47,500 nucleotides of DNA, from the NCBI RefSeq assembly GCF_964340395.1, contig NC_135549.1, forward strand, positions 21,237,342-21,284,841, written 5' to 3'. Numbering within the stretch: the first letter of the stretch is position 1; each line of letters opens with the position of its first letter. The position numbers and the translations under genes are program-made. The notes beneath the pieces are model-generated. The model ran no database searches and was not told the DNA's origin. It saw only the letters and a program-made list of their open reading frames with translations. Shown in pieces: positions 23,823 through 35,387 of the stretch. The stretch comes from Glandiceps talaboti (lineage: Eukaryota; Hemichordata; Enteropneusta; Spengelidae).

Positions 23823-24050
23823 TAAACCTGGAAGTTTTTGCTAATGACTTATATTTAGCTTATTTCACTGGAAAATAAAAGCACAAAATTAAAGTAAATA
23901 GTGACTAAAATGCCTTTCTTGTACATGATCACAATATACCATGATCACAATATATCTAGTACACTATTGTAATTAGTAAAAAGTAGTCTCTGGAGACTGA
24001 AAATTGCAAAATTTTCTGGTAGCAAAAATATCATCTAGGTTTACAGTATA
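23823..24050 (+). repeat. dispersed repeat family R2, copy 2
   Basis: Diverged copy of 19031-19236, same strand and same block order. It contains its own small internal duplication (catgatcacaatat twice at about 23926-23955). Confidence 0.6.
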
Positions 24051-24159
24051 CTGATTTGGTTGTCAAAACCAAATGAAAGATTGCTTGGTTAGGCTCTGTC
24101 AGTAGTATAGCTGTTGTTATGGTCACTCAGCATAGGTTGTTACTTAAGCAATAAAACCA

Positions 24160-24275
24160 CTGTTGTTGTTATTGTTGTTGTTGTTGTTGCTGTTGTTGTT
24201 GCTGTTGTTGTTGTTGTTGTTGTTGTTGTTGTCACTGTTGAACTCACAACTATGATACTTATTTCAGCAGTAAAG

Positions 24276-24321
<46 letters not shown>

Positions 24322-24362
24322 CATTGACCTCCCAGCTATAAGTATCTGCTATTTCAGCAATA
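24160..24362 (+). repeat. compound (TTG)n array with duplicated spacer
   Basis: A TTG block at about 24160-24232 is followed by a spacer ending atttcagcagtaaag. A second TTG block at 24275-24321 is followed by a related spacer ending atttcagcaataaag. The unit of TTG block plus ~45-bp spacer has thus been duplicated. The long Val/Leu and Asn/Thr frames over it are artefacts. Confidence 0.9.
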
Positions 24363-24949
24363 AAGCAAACAGACATAGATATTAATTGTAAAGCCATTTA
24401 GCAGACAGTCTGGATTTATTCATATTGAGAGACTGTCAAATTATCCTACAAATCTGTGAAAAAAACTTGTTAAAATTTCACCATTTTGATGACTGCTTAT
24501 GAAGATGACTCCATTGGCTAGTTGTTGGTGAACACCTTGTACTGAATGTAAATAGTCTTAATGAAATCACACCACATATAAAAGCTTATATCTAGGACTA
24601 CACAATTCACAATTGACGTCCAAGCCAGCTTTATCTTGAAGGAATAACACAGTGTCATGCATGGTGCTGAAATCACACCATCCGCAATCACAGCAATCAT
24701 GACTGTTCCTGCTGTTATAAAGGAAGTAAAGTGTCAGGAACTGACAATGCTGTTCAGTAGTTGTGTGTACTGATAATAGCAACACTTGAAACATGCCTCA
24801 GCTCTTGAAGCAGTTGTAATGTCAACACTTGAAAGTGGTGTCAGTCAATATGATATCCCAGTGAATGGTAAAACCACTACTTATATATATAGTGTTAGTA
24901 GAACCGTCTGTATGAAGTGATGATAACCTAACAACCGTGTCTACAATTT
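24363..24949. other. intron sequence, nothing recognised
   Basis: No exon or bounded repeat seen between the TTG arrays and the next tandem array. Confidence 0.4.
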
Positions 24950-25460
24950 GAAAAATGTGTTAACTTAATAGACATGTGATGTTTTAAACCTATCCAATGG
25001 CTTAAAATGTACATTTGTGTAACTTAAAGTGCAAGAAATGTTTGTCCTAGTCTGTGAGGTACGCCGTGATGGGGCGCCCTCACACATTGTTCAACCCTTC
25101 CCAGAGGAGGTGGGTGAGGACGAAGCAACATGATGTATCTTACAGTCTATGTTTGTCCAATCCTTGAAAAAAGTCCCCCCCTAGAAGTTTTAATCTGCCC
25201 GATCCTTAAAAAATGTTAGTTTGCGTAACTTTCCTTTAAGCAATTTTAACCTGCTCAGTGCTCGAAAAATGTGAGTTTATGTAACTTTCCCTCAAGTGAT
25301 TTTAACCTGTCCAATTTTTGAAAAATATGCATTTATATAATTACTTTATCTCAAGCAATTCTAAAGTGCCCAATGCTTGAAAAAATATTCATTTGTGTAA
25401 CTTTCTCTCAAGCAATCCTAAACTGCCCCATGCTTGATAAATGTGTATTTGAATGTGTAA
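24950..25460 (+). repeat. diverged tandem array, ~62-65-bp unit
   Basis: The order aacctgtcc-, -ttgaaaaatgt, -gtaactttc, -tcaagcaattttaa repeats about six or seven times (clear copies near 25185, 25250, 25312, 25370 and 25428; older ones from 24950). The array is interrupted at 25048-25148 by a GC-richer insert with its own target duplication. Confidence 0.75.
25048..25149. mobile_element. ~101-bp miniature TIR transposon with target duplication
   Basis: The insert is flanked by ATGTTTGTCC at 25038-25047 and again at 25149-25158, a 9- or 10-bp target duplication. Its ends are imperfect inverted repeats: tagtctgtgaggtac on the left, and tagactgtaagatac as the reverse complement of the right. 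It is GC-richer than the array it split and has no coding room. Target length and end structure would suit a Mutator-like non-autonomous element; hAT (8 bp) is the alternative. Confidence 0.7.
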
Positions 25461-28450
25461 TCCACCAAAATGTTCATTTTGAAGATACAGGCAGGATTTT
25501 GCCATATTTATCCTGCACTATTTCTTACCTATACTGAAACCACATAGCAAAATAATCAATTATCTCCTTTTATGGTCTTCTACCTGTTGAAGTTACTGAG
25601 TTTGGGGTTATTTGCCAGATCTCACAGCTATTGTGATAGAGTTTGTCTACCCCCATAGCTGTGGATACAATTTTTGCATGTTTTATGACACATTTTTCGT
25701 AAAAAACGATTTTATTAGCTAACATTGATGTAAGAACAAAATCAACGCTGACGAAAATGTATGGAGACTCAGTTCCCCAGTAATTTTTGTTTGCTATTAT
25801 AAATGATTGCATCATAATGTACCTTGGTACAATTACATGATATACACTCTGCCAAGAAACTCTCTCAGGAGGGAACATGATTTAAATATCCTGTCACATG
25901 TACTTTATCACAATGTCTCATCATGATCCCTAATGTCTCGGCGTCTTCTTCATTTTATGATATTAAATTACATTACATTCGTGTGTTATAAATTCAACAA
26001 CTAATCATGGAAGTATTACATTCTATTCCCAGATGAGTAATTAGCACCCAACTTGATTGTGTCTATACATAGTACAGTAATAGGGTGAAATCGTGGATCA
26101 TGTTGGAGAGACTGATTTTAAGGTGTGGACCCCAAAAATTCAATTTGATTGGATTTATCGTACCATATTATGTGTACAGCTATACAAATACATTTACTCT
26201 TGGGTAGTCTGGATGCCAACGTGGTTTCTAACTAAACCACGTCTGGTCAAAGTCCCTCAATCAGCACAAAAAGTTGTTCATCCAATCAGTGAACCCCAAC
26301 TGCTATAGTGACGTAAACAGTGTATAAGTAGCGTCCTGAGCTGACAAATATACCATATTTGGACTTTACATAACTGCCCCAATAAACACTAACTTTATGG
26401 GGGACTGTTATTGGTTAGAATTTTGTGACTGATTAACAAAGACATGATGTTAATGACTGTGTGGGTGGGTGTGGATGAATTTTAAATTGCATCTCATGCA
26501 TCTCAGGACATCTAGAGTAACGACTTTGACTATACTGTGAGTGGAGGTGTAAATCGTAATGATACCGTACAGGAACTAGACTACTCTTGTGTGACTCACT
26601 ATAGGTCAGGGTATACAATGTTACAATTAAGTCATTATATCAAACAAAGCAGTTTTCAAAAAATGTTCCAGTTACAGCTTGTAACAGCTTTAATAACAAT
26701 ATCAGTGAGTACACTAACAGTGAGTGGGTTACACTTTCTTTGTACAATGAATGCAACTGTGATATGATGACAGCATGTATATCTTTTAAGTCTTGTTTGT
26801 ATGCATCATGCATGCATCTGACATCTGTAAATCTCAAACAACTAAGCTACACTGTCTAACAATGTTACAGGAAGTCGTATACCAAAGTAAACTTTAATGT
26901 CAGTGCAATCAATTAAACACAGCTGACCAGGAACTAGTAAAACATGTATCCACGTGGATCTAAGCGTTTGACAACTGCAATCAATTCCAGACTCATCTGT
27001 GATGTAGAATATGTTTACGCTACATTTTTAGCATTTATGGAAGATTGTCACATGAGGAAATTTGTTTGGTATGTCATGTCATGTAGGATGGACTTCAAAC
27101 TCCTTAATATCTCTGCCTGCTTTGAATAACCAAGAATTGTTAGAATTGACAAAAAGATGGTTTTAGATTAAAAATGTACACACCTTTCAAATGTAGAAAT
27201 ACAGTATTGACCTGCGTTGTTAATATGCAAATTAGGTCTAATGTTAAACTGATTGCCTTCCATAATGTGTAGTGGAACCATTGGTTACAAGATAAATAAA
27301 CTACTATGATCTTATCTGTTTAATATGTAAATTAATAAATCATGCAAATTTTCATTAATAGCTTAAAACATTACAGTTAATTCCAATGGTTTAGTCAATT
27401 ATGTTCAGAAAGCAGTGTGTGAAATGAAGGGAAAATGACTACTGGTCATAAGTACTGACATATAGCAAATGCTGCTGGTCCTTACGGAAAACTGTTGGTC
27501 CATACTCAATGCAGTTCACATTCATGATATTTATATACACCAATCATGATGACTGACAAGTTGTTGTAGTTCTGAAAAAAATTGTTGGTCCGAACAGAAA
27601 TCTGTCAGTCTTGGATCGACAGGCCGGCGTTAATTTCGCAGGCTGTTAGACATGTTTCAAGTGAGTGCAAAAGGAATTGGTAAGAAATAAAAGTGTTATG
27701 GTATACATTTTATGAACTATACTTAAATTAATAAGAAAGCCACCACCAAATTTGTAGCATAAACCAACTGTAAACTGAATGCCTCTCATAAGGGACGGTT
27801 TTCAATTGATGCACAAGATTAGCAAATGAAGATTGCTTTATTTGACTCAGCGACATGGAGGACTGGTATTTTATAAGTGAATCATCCAAAGGGAATAAAA
27901 TAGAGTGAACATGCAAGGATTATTTCTAGATATAGGACATACATGTAAGTGTCAAATACATGCACACAGAAATATCAATTAAGGGTTCTGCAGTTTCAAG
28001 TAATTGATGATAGTATGTTAGTTGTGTAGTGTAGTAAGTTCATATTTTTGTAGTTACTATTTAAAAAAAAAAAACATGCAAGCTAGCAAACACATATGAA
28101 CAAGTCAACAAAAACAGAAAAATATATAATGTTTTGACATGCTTAAAAGGCAACTTTGTAGCCGAATAACTCCTGAATATGTTGATAGCTGTATAGTTGG
28201 GCAAGTAGCAGCGCCCTCTTGAAGTGACATTAAAGGGTAATGTGAAACCTGAATCTGTTGATTTGAAATTTCTCATTAATATACCACAGTATGATTTCCA
28301 AAACAGTCAAGCATAGTTTTACCTATTAATTATTTTTGGAAAAGTTATGTGTAATTTCAAGCCTTAATTCTCAAGATATTACTCAATGATCAAAACTCAT
28401 TATTTAATATGCAAATGACTCAGATGACTGTTTTGTATCAAAATCTAATC
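25461..28450. other. intron sequence, mostly unremarkable
   Basis: No supported exon. A 102-codon minus frame at 25570-25878 has no visible splice signals or recognised family. At 27475-27610 the phrase ctgttggtcc/ttgttggtcc recurs and may belong to a decayed dispersed repeat. Confidence 0.35.
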
Positions 28451-28561
28451 AGTTCTTGTCATTTCCATTATAACATATATATGTGTGGCACTTTTCATAA
28501 GAATTGGCACAGTAGTTTTTGGGATATCATACACGCACACACATACATACACACACACACA

Positions 28562-28592
<31 letters not shown>

Positions 28593-28665
28593 CACACACA
28601 CACACACACATGGACAGACAAAAGCATAACATTACCTCCCCTTATGAGAAGTTAAAAAAGTAAAA
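28451..28665 (+). repeat. dispersed-repeat tail with imperfect (AC)n
   Basis: The sequence ggcacagtagtttttgggat leads into about 80 bases of imperfect AC repeats (28530-28610), then tggacagaca. This layout (conserved lead, AC block, then gacagaca) resembles 3' ends of invertebrate retroelements; the assignment is from memory. Confidence 0.5.
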
Positions 28666-29211
28666 TGCACATTATCCATCTATGACCTTAATTGAGAGTG
28701 TTCTCAGAAACCGGTTCGAATGAAATTAGCCCAGACATGTAAGAGATATGGTTAAAGCACATGAACAATGCCTGTTTTTGCACACAACTCAAAACCCCAG
28801 CCCCATACATATTCAGGCAACCATGTAGGCACGATGAAAACATTTCTGATCTACCCTAGACTGGTGAATGACAGTTGAAACAGAGGTCACTGTAATGCTA
28901 GCTTCTGCATAGGGTAATTAGAATTATGTTGTCATTATACTGTGATAATTGACAAATTGAATTGTTTGTACTTGAAAAATACTAGACATTGATGGAAACT
29001 TATCTTTACACAGCATAAGGTTGGAAGGCCCATTGAATTAACATATAAAGCCTACAATGTTATTGTCATCTTAAAACCTTTTTATCATATAACTACATTT
29101 GATTAGTCTAGTCCTATAACTGTCAATGTTTTCTATGAGCACTTTCATCTTGATTGTAGTGATCATAATGCGTAGATAAAAATACCGGTAGACTAACATT
29201 TTGATTTGCAG

Positions 29212-29296
29212 AATTCCGAGAAAGGCTCCATTTGATAAGGATATGAAAAGGAAGAGTGTGCCTCGATACGACATACCTTACAGACTAACTCAGTAA
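29212..29296 (+). CDS. possible orphan terminal exon (weak)
   Basis: After the acceptor acattttgatttgcag comes a single open frame needing two bases from an upstream exon. It gives 27 residues (IPRKAPFDKDMKRKSV onward, ending PYRLTQ) and then TAA. The two other frames stop early. The basic, proline-containing peptide looks protein-like. Exon D ends in phase 1, so a direct join is impossible. It would need an unseen intermediate exon, or belong to another transcript. It lies 560 bases before exon E. Confidence 0.25.
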
Positions 29297-29854
29297 TAGA
29301 GACAAACAAAGTAGAAAACTTGTAATTATAGAAAATATGATATACAGTCAGGCATTTAATTCAAATTTAACTTTTAAAAGGTTTCAGAATATCATGTCAA
29401 GCACAAGTGCGATAATTAAATTGATACTTTAACAAGTGTCAGTAGTGGACAGCATTCCTTGTTGCATGTTATGTGTGGGACTGAGTAATATTCACAAGTG
29501 TGTCATTAAAATTTAACCCAACCCAGGTAGCTGTTGGTGTTCTCAAACCTAACTTCAATGTGGTGAGATTCAAATGAGGTATACATGTGTTACACGAAAC
29601 TTGCAGTGAGTTAGAAAAATGATTTATAGTACATGCACTTGTATATGTCTGGACTATGGGTAAATTTCATGCATTCTATAGCTTTGATAAATCATCACGT
29701 AATGTCCAATATACTAATTATTTACATGATCAATGTCTTGGCATTACTGGTAAACTATTTATGACAGGTAATGTTTGATTTTTTAAAATTGTGTACCATG
29801 TCCAGTACATTACTAATGAATTGTACTATTTGCACTCTCCAATTTTGTCAATAG

Positions 29855-29994
29855 CTTACAGACATCAGATGCAGGTTCACATGATAAGTAAGCTGTGTAG
29901 TATCCTAGGTGACCACACTTATTCATCACGCATCCAGACTGTCCTTGGTATACCAGTGTTGGTAGATGTTCATAATGTTCAGCCATGTACTCAG
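29855..29994 (+). CDS. exon E of the same gene
   Basis: This is the strongest exon in the window. The acceptor (ctctccaattttgtcaatag) and donor (gtaaga) are both good. The frame begins with two bases that complete the Ala codon opened by exon D, continues for 46 codons (YRHQMQVHMISKLCSILG to VDVHNVQPCTQ) and ends in phase 0. The residue pattern suggests an amphipathic helix (QMQVHMISKLCSIL) followed by a hydrophobic beta strand (VLGIPVLVDV), so this part is likely folded. No family is recognised. Exon F joins in phase 0 after an 11.5-kb intron. Confidence 0.85.
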
Positions 29995-30102
29995 GTAAGA
30001 ATGATGATATACTATACGACATGTATGCATATTCTTTATGGCCCAAATATGGGTTTTGCGGACCAAGGTTGTACGGGGAAGGGCCCGACTTTTTATGTTA
30101 AT

Positions 30103-30290
30103 ATGCCTAGCAATAAGACCACGCCCATGACAACAGCCAAGTGATCACTTATATTGCAAAGATAACAAAAGAAATTAGTAGACAAATGAATAAATATTTT
30201 TAAAATGTATGTAAATGTACCTAACAACAAGACCACGCCAACCATAGCAACAGCCAAATGATCGCATATATTGCAAAGATAACAACATGG
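30103..30290 (+). repeat. diverged tandem duplication, ~114-bp unit
   Basis: Two copies of cctaRcaaYaagaccacgcc, each followed by aacagccaa(g/a)tgatc and atattgcaaagataacaa, begin near 30106 and 30220. The second copy carries extra bases in gccaaccatagcaac. It probably derives from a dispersed family. Confidence 0.7.
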
Positions 30291-31611
30291 TTGGATAGGC
30301 AACTGGATAGTCATTCAGCAAATGACCACCTATACCAAGCATGGATCAACATGTGGATGGACAATTTTATAAACTGTAGTTGTGCTACAACGTCATTGGC
30401 ACTATTTTCATACACCCCATGTAGTGGCAGGGAAACATCATTTGATTCACATAATCACATAAATTGGCAGTGAAATATTATTTTATCGGCAGAAATGTCA
30501 TAATAGTGAAGAAATTAACAAAACAAAATCACTGAATAAACGGAGATTGATGAGCACGCCACTTGCCATATTTGGGCAAAGTGTGCTGGGTCGTGATATG
30601 GAAAGTTATTGCCTGGGTTTCAATGCACATGCTCTCCATTGAATTGCATTGGAATTACTACAAGTATATTATAAAGTGTCTTATTTAACACAGAGACTGG
30701 TTACTTATGAAAAAGAAAAAAAAATTCTTGAAATATTTTAGAACTAATAAATTAAAACAAAATCCTCTGCCAAGCTGAAAATATAGTATGATATCCAACA
30801 CACTTTGTTAAAAAACTAAATGCCATATCGATAAAACATTAAATTTGACAGTCTGGCATCTTAAAGTAGTGGTAGGTGTGAGACAGTTTTTTTTTTCTGT
30901 ATTTTTAAAATTTATATGATTATCACAAAGTATGCCTTAATTTTAACAGCAAGTGTTGTGACATACTCTCCTACACTGTACTTGTTTTTAAAAAAAATGT
31001 CTTTATTTTATGAGGTGTATATCATTTTGACTGAAGGTTGTGCAATGTACTCAGTCATTATAATATATTACCTAGAGTATGTATGTTGAATTGTCAAACA
31101 GGTGTTTTATGAATTCATGAATCAGACTTGTCAATATCATGCATTACTTTGCTGAGATATGTCGAAGCCCGGGAAAAAGGCTGGGTGAAAAATGCTTCTT
31201 TTTATGTATTCCTATTGCAAAATGTCACAAGTCAATAAATTACTAGTACTACTGCTATGTCGCACTACAGTGCAAATATATCATTTTAAAAAATTAAGTG
31301 TTTTCGGCAAATATGGCACGTTTTTATAGCAATTGCCTGATGTTGAGAATAGCTATCATATTTGAAAGGAAGGTATTTGTATGTCCCTTGGCAATGAGTA
31401 GTTTTCTATATGTACATGTACATGTAGTATATATACTTGTCAGTCTGTATACAGGCAGGATCTGTAACTGTGTAGTGGATGTAGGTTATTTTGCATGAAT
31501 TACACATGATTTCCAGCAAGGCCCAAGTTTAAAAGAAGAGAATACTCAGTGAATTCACAATGTCTAATAAAAAAAACTTAGACGTTCAACAAGATAGATG
31601 AAATGTGTTGG
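30291..31611. other. intron sequence, nothing recognised
   Basis: AT-rich intron sequence after exon E. No exon, RNA gene or bounded repeat was found. Confidence 0.4.
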
Positions 31612-31840
31612 TTGCATTCACTTTCACCTATCAGTACAGAGCTGGTATTACTCAGAAGTGACATACAGGCCTTGCCAGACAACATCTGTTAAATATGATG
31701 CCAACTGTTTCTAATGTTATTATATTGTAGAACAATACAAACAGTTGACAATGACGTTACTCAGTAAGGCCTGTATGACATCACCATCTAAGTTGAGACT
31801 AATTCCTACTCCATACTGACAGTAAAAGTGAATGAAATCA
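31612..31840. mobile_element. foldback element F1 (imperfect, ~230 bp)
   Basis: Left arm blocks ttgcattcactttcacc, gacatacaggcctt and caactgttt recur as reverse complements on the right (aaacagttg, aaggcctgtatgacatc, aaaagtgaatgaaa), in mirrored order. The arms are diverged, so the element is old. It ends 15 bases before another foldback element. Confidence 0.6.
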
Positions 31841-31855
31841 TTGCATTTTAGTTAC

Positions 31856-32214
31856 TTAAAGTGGCCATATGGATGAGGATTGGGTATTTAATTTGGATTT
31901 TTAATTTATGAAACAACTTTATCATGGCTTCCTACTAGGAAAATCAATGTGAAAAAAAATTGACTAAGTCTGTGTTTTGTAACACAATAAATTGCAAAAA
32001 GCTAAAAAAAAATGTGTACAAAGTTTGTTATTGTACGTATAATAAAAAACATTTTACACATTTATTATGCTTTTTGCAATGTATTGATTTACAACCACAG
32101 ACTTAGTCAATGTTGTTTCACATTGTTTTTTCTAGTTGGAAGCCATGATAAAGTTGTTTTATAAATTGATAATCTAAATTCAATACTCAATCCTCATCCA
32201 TATGGCCACTTTAA
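31856..32214. mobile_element. foldback element F2 (~360 bp, near-complete palindrome)
   Basis: The outer ends are ttaaagtggccatatggatg on the left and its complement catatggccactttaa on the right. The arms, each about 165-175 bases, match over nearly their whole length, including tttatcatggcttcc and gactaagtctgtg, with only a short centre near 32030-32040. There is no coding room. This is the shape of a foldback MITE; the likely target duplication is TA or TAA. Confidence 0.85.
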
Positions 32215-32514
32215 TATCCAAGTCTTTTTATTAAAGCATAGTGAATTCACAAGGTATCCTTCCTATTTAATAAGATCATTTCTTTCAGCAAACATCATTT
32301 ATATAAAGACAAAAATAAAATTTGATGCAAACATCAAAGGTGTATGGAACTAGCATAATGCCAATGTTATTGCTTTTTAGGTGATGCTGTGAAATAATCT
32401 CTGTAACCATGTATGTGTACTTGGAATTATATATGTGACAGTGTGTATACATTTATAAATCCTACTATGTAGTAATATTCATTCTCTTAGGCATTTGGCT
32501 TGTGGAGTTTTAAA

Positions 32515-33135
32515 CCATTCTTTACTCTTAGTCTGAACAGTGGACAACCCTAGAGTTTCTTAGAATGGTGCAACATGTACAGTTTACTTTAGTTTGCTAT
32601 CATAAGGGATTGTTTCACACTAGCTCAGAACGTTAAGCCACTCTTTACACGTGTAGACAACAGACAACTTTTAGAGTTTCTCAGAATGCTACAAGGTATA
32701 AATGCTATCGTAAGGGACTGTCTCACACATACTAGCTGAGGAAGTGATAGTCATTCTAAATCAGGGATGAACAAATCCACTGGTCCTGGGTCCAGGACTA
32801 GCGATTTTTTTGGGCGGACCACACAAATTTTACCTTGTCTGGTCCGTCGGACCAGTACCTTACTGTTAATGACTATGTTAAAAAGTCCTTTGAATACACA
32901 GATTCATAGGCAAGATTTAATGTTTCACATTAGCGCGACCTGGGACCACTAATTCTTTCAGCAGGACCACTAGATTTTTTAAGGCACTGGTCCGGGGACC
33001 ACCAGTTCACAAAATGATTTGTTCACCCCTGAATTCTTTACACCTTGCCAAATCAATGGACAACCCTAGACTTTCCTACAATGGCGCAAGATATAGTTTG
33101 CTATCGTAAGGGCCTGTCTCCATCAGAAAGTTAGC
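32515..33135 (+). repeat. tandem array of ~120-bp units, split by a MITE
   Basis: Three diverged copies start near 32515, 32638 and 33032. Each has c(c/a)(t/c)tctttac, then gacaac, agagttt, and a gctatcgtaaggg block followed by ctgtctc or a variant. The third copy is separated from the second by the foldback element at 32762-33031. Confidence 0.75.
32762..33031. mobile_element. TIR element F3 (~270 bp) inserted in a tandem array
   Basis: The left end is cagggatgaacaaatc. The right end, reverse complemented, is caggggtgaacaaatc: 15 of 16 bases agree. The interior has further small palindromes around repeated ggtcc motifs (ggtccgtcggacc near 32840, ggtccggggacc near 32990). The flanks share aat. 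It sits between copies 2 and 3 of the ~120-bp array, so the insertion is younger than the array. Confidence 0.75.
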
Positions 33136-33520
33136 TATGTTAATTTAGCTGAGAAATGCCCATCACTTTATGTGGTAATTATATATTAGTAAGCGTTACA
33201 TAAATATGCAGGACAAATACTACATGTAATGTAGAGGATTTAGCTTGAGTCTTGAGATATTCTAGGACGATTGAAGGTTTTTTTTAGCAGTTGAAATAAC
33301 AATATTTCAGTGCAGTACGAAACAAAAGTAACCACCAAGAAATTGAAAGTTACTGACTGAGCCCCTGAAGTTTAAGTACAACTTTAACCTGTTTGTTTTT
33401 GTCTTGTGACCATTACTGATATAAAGTGTTGCTTTCAATTAGTTCATGCAATTATTCTTTTATCTATTCATAGTCACTCAGTGATGTAAGCATTAACCAG
33501 AAACAATGTTTTCCTTTTTT

Positions 33521-33795
33521 TGGCCTAAGGGCGTAAACAAAAAATTGTGTGGTTGCGATTACATTCAATTTTAAAATAGGTGGGATAGGTAGATTTACAG
33601 ATTGGAAAAATAGTTTTATATTGTTTTATAAGTTGATGTCAGTTTCCGCACCCACTATTTCTTGCGAGACTTCACGATTTCCGTGATTTTATTATTATTT
33701 TTCTTGAATATGTAACAAAAATGTTTAGGGTCAGCATGAATAACTAGGTGGGGGTCAGGTAACCGGAACCAAACAACTTTTTTTATTTGGCCTAA
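33521..33795 (+). mobile_element. MITE family M1, copy 1
   Basis: It begins ggcctaagg with caaaaaattgtgtggttgcg and ends accggaaccaaacaactttt then ggcctaa. The two ends are imperfect inverted repeats of about 25 bases. The interior includes gataggtagatt and gatgtcagtttccgcacc. The same element lies inverted at 44778-45143. No coding capacity. Confidence 0.75.
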
Positions 33796-34261
33796 ACCAT
33801 GAAGTGAGTAGAAATGACATTTGCCAATTGATATGAATATCCTTGCCAAAGAAGGCGTAAGTGTCATCTAATGGATATGGCTTAAGGCTATACTTATTAT
33901 TTAGCAAATAATTGCTACTTTCTGAACTTATGCAACTGTTTATTTAGGCTACCCTAGATGCCTTTTAAGGGATTACTAAAAACATCAGCTTCAAATGTCA
34001 CTGTTTTACCAACATCATATTTCATGCAAATTTTATTATCTATCTGCTGGCTATATCATGTGAATGCATGGTGAAATTGTGTTACAATTTGACCTTAGAT
34101 TGTTCAAAATACGAAAAGAAAATATTGTTTTCATCATAATCAAAAAATGACTAAATTTTTAGTGTGCAGGTTATGATTGTGACCCACATTTACAGGCCTT
34201 CATCGTTGGTTGAAGCATCCATGCATTCACAGAATGTTCAGATTCTTCTGAATAGAAAATT
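33796..34261. other. intron sequence, nothing recognised
   Basis: No exon or bounded repeat is seen between the M1 element and the next minisatellite. Confidence 0.4.
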
Positions 34262-34530
34262 CTATTTTCAGAAACCTACTGTAACACTTTACAAGTCTCT
34301 ATTTTCAGAAACCTTCACTTTACTCTCAAATATTGCAGACCTCCATTCAACAATTCTCATTATTCAGAAACCTCCACTGTAAACTCTCTAATTTCAGAAA
34401 CCTTCCCTGTACAACTCTCTATTTTCAGAAACCTTCCCTGTACAACTCTCTATTTTCAGAAACCTTCCCTGTACAACTCTCTAAATTCAGAAATCTTTAT
34501 TGTACAACTCTCTGAATCCAGAAACCACTT
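34262..34530 (+). repeat. 32-bp minisatellite
   Basis: The unit ttttcagaaaccttccctgt followed by acaactctcta is repeated about eight times. The three central copies (34390-34480) are nearly identical and the outer ones diverge, as expected from unequal exchange in the middle of an array. The 60-codon frame over it is periodic and not a gene. Confidence 0.9.
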
Positions 34531-34769
34531 TTCAACTCAGTAATTCTAGAAACATCCTCTGCTATAACTTTGATTTGCAAAAATTCATATCCTGGCCAAA
34601 AGATATCGCACTGATTATATCATGGTACCTGTAATAGTTTCAATCAATCTTAAATTGTGTGAAGAATCACACACTGACAGACCAGAGTTATTGATATGAA
34701 CAGAACCATTGTCATATCAGCCACTATTGATCAAGGCTTATCAGTGTCAGAGGGGACTTGAGTAAAGTG

Positions 34770-35140
34770 AATTGTCTGTGTCTGTCATTTCTTCATCATT
34801 TTGATTACAATTTTTCAATAACTGAAGTGTTGGTGGGTGATGTCTAGTTTTCAATAACTGATCAGAGTCTATGATTTATTCATGATTTTGATTACGATTT
34901 TTTGATATGTATTCAGTGACCAATCAATGTCTATAATGTATTAATCGCGTCGTTCTCAATTTGTTGAAGCAGAGTATCGATTGATATACATGGCATTCCT
35001 ATCAGTAGTTGATCAATGTCTATCATTTATCGATCATTTCGTTCTCAATTTGTTGATAGCAGAGTAACGATTGACGCATAGTATTAACATCAGTAGTTGA
35101 TCAGTGTTTGTAATTTATTTATCATTGTTTATCACAGTTT
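34770..35140 (+). repeat. diverged tandem array, ~90-bp unit
   Basis: gttctcaatttgttgaagcagag at 34952 recurs at 35041, and tagttgatcaatgtctat-like blocks recur near 35010 and 35095. Weaker copies extend back to about 34770. Confidence 0.65.
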
Positions 35141-35171
35141 TGAGATAAAGTTAACATTGCTAGGTAGTTTC

Positions 35172-35387
35172 TGGAAAATTGTTACAATGTAGCAATAACA
35201 AGCTAATTAATTGTACTTCTCAAATAGCTTTAATTAGAAGTGTCAAATTGCTTATTCAGAAAGATCATCCGATTGTTTGTTGAAAATTGTTACAATTTAT
35301 CAATAACAAGCTAACTATTGTACCTCTCAAATAGTTTTAATTAGAAGTGTCAAATTATTTATTCAGAAAGATCATCCGATTGTTTTG
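35172..35387 (+). repeat. tandem duplication, two ~108-bp copies
   Basis: Copies at 35172-35280 and 35281-35387 share gaaaattgttacaat, caataacaagctaa, tttaattagaagtgtcaaat and attcagaaagatcatccgat. They are about 90 percent alike by eye. Confidence 0.9.

Noticed and set aside
24114-24397. Poly-Val/Leu and poly-Asn/Thr frames
   Set aside because: These are translations of (TTG)n arrays.
25570-25878. 102-codon minus-strand frame
   Set aside because: No splice signals at useful places, no recognised motif, and length is possible by chance in 47.5 kb searched in six frames.
34262-34530. Regular 32-bp repeats considered as a CRISPR array
   Set aside because: There are no distinct spacers between repeats; the whole unit repeats, and the context is eukaryotic. 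Same reasoning for 47112-47500.
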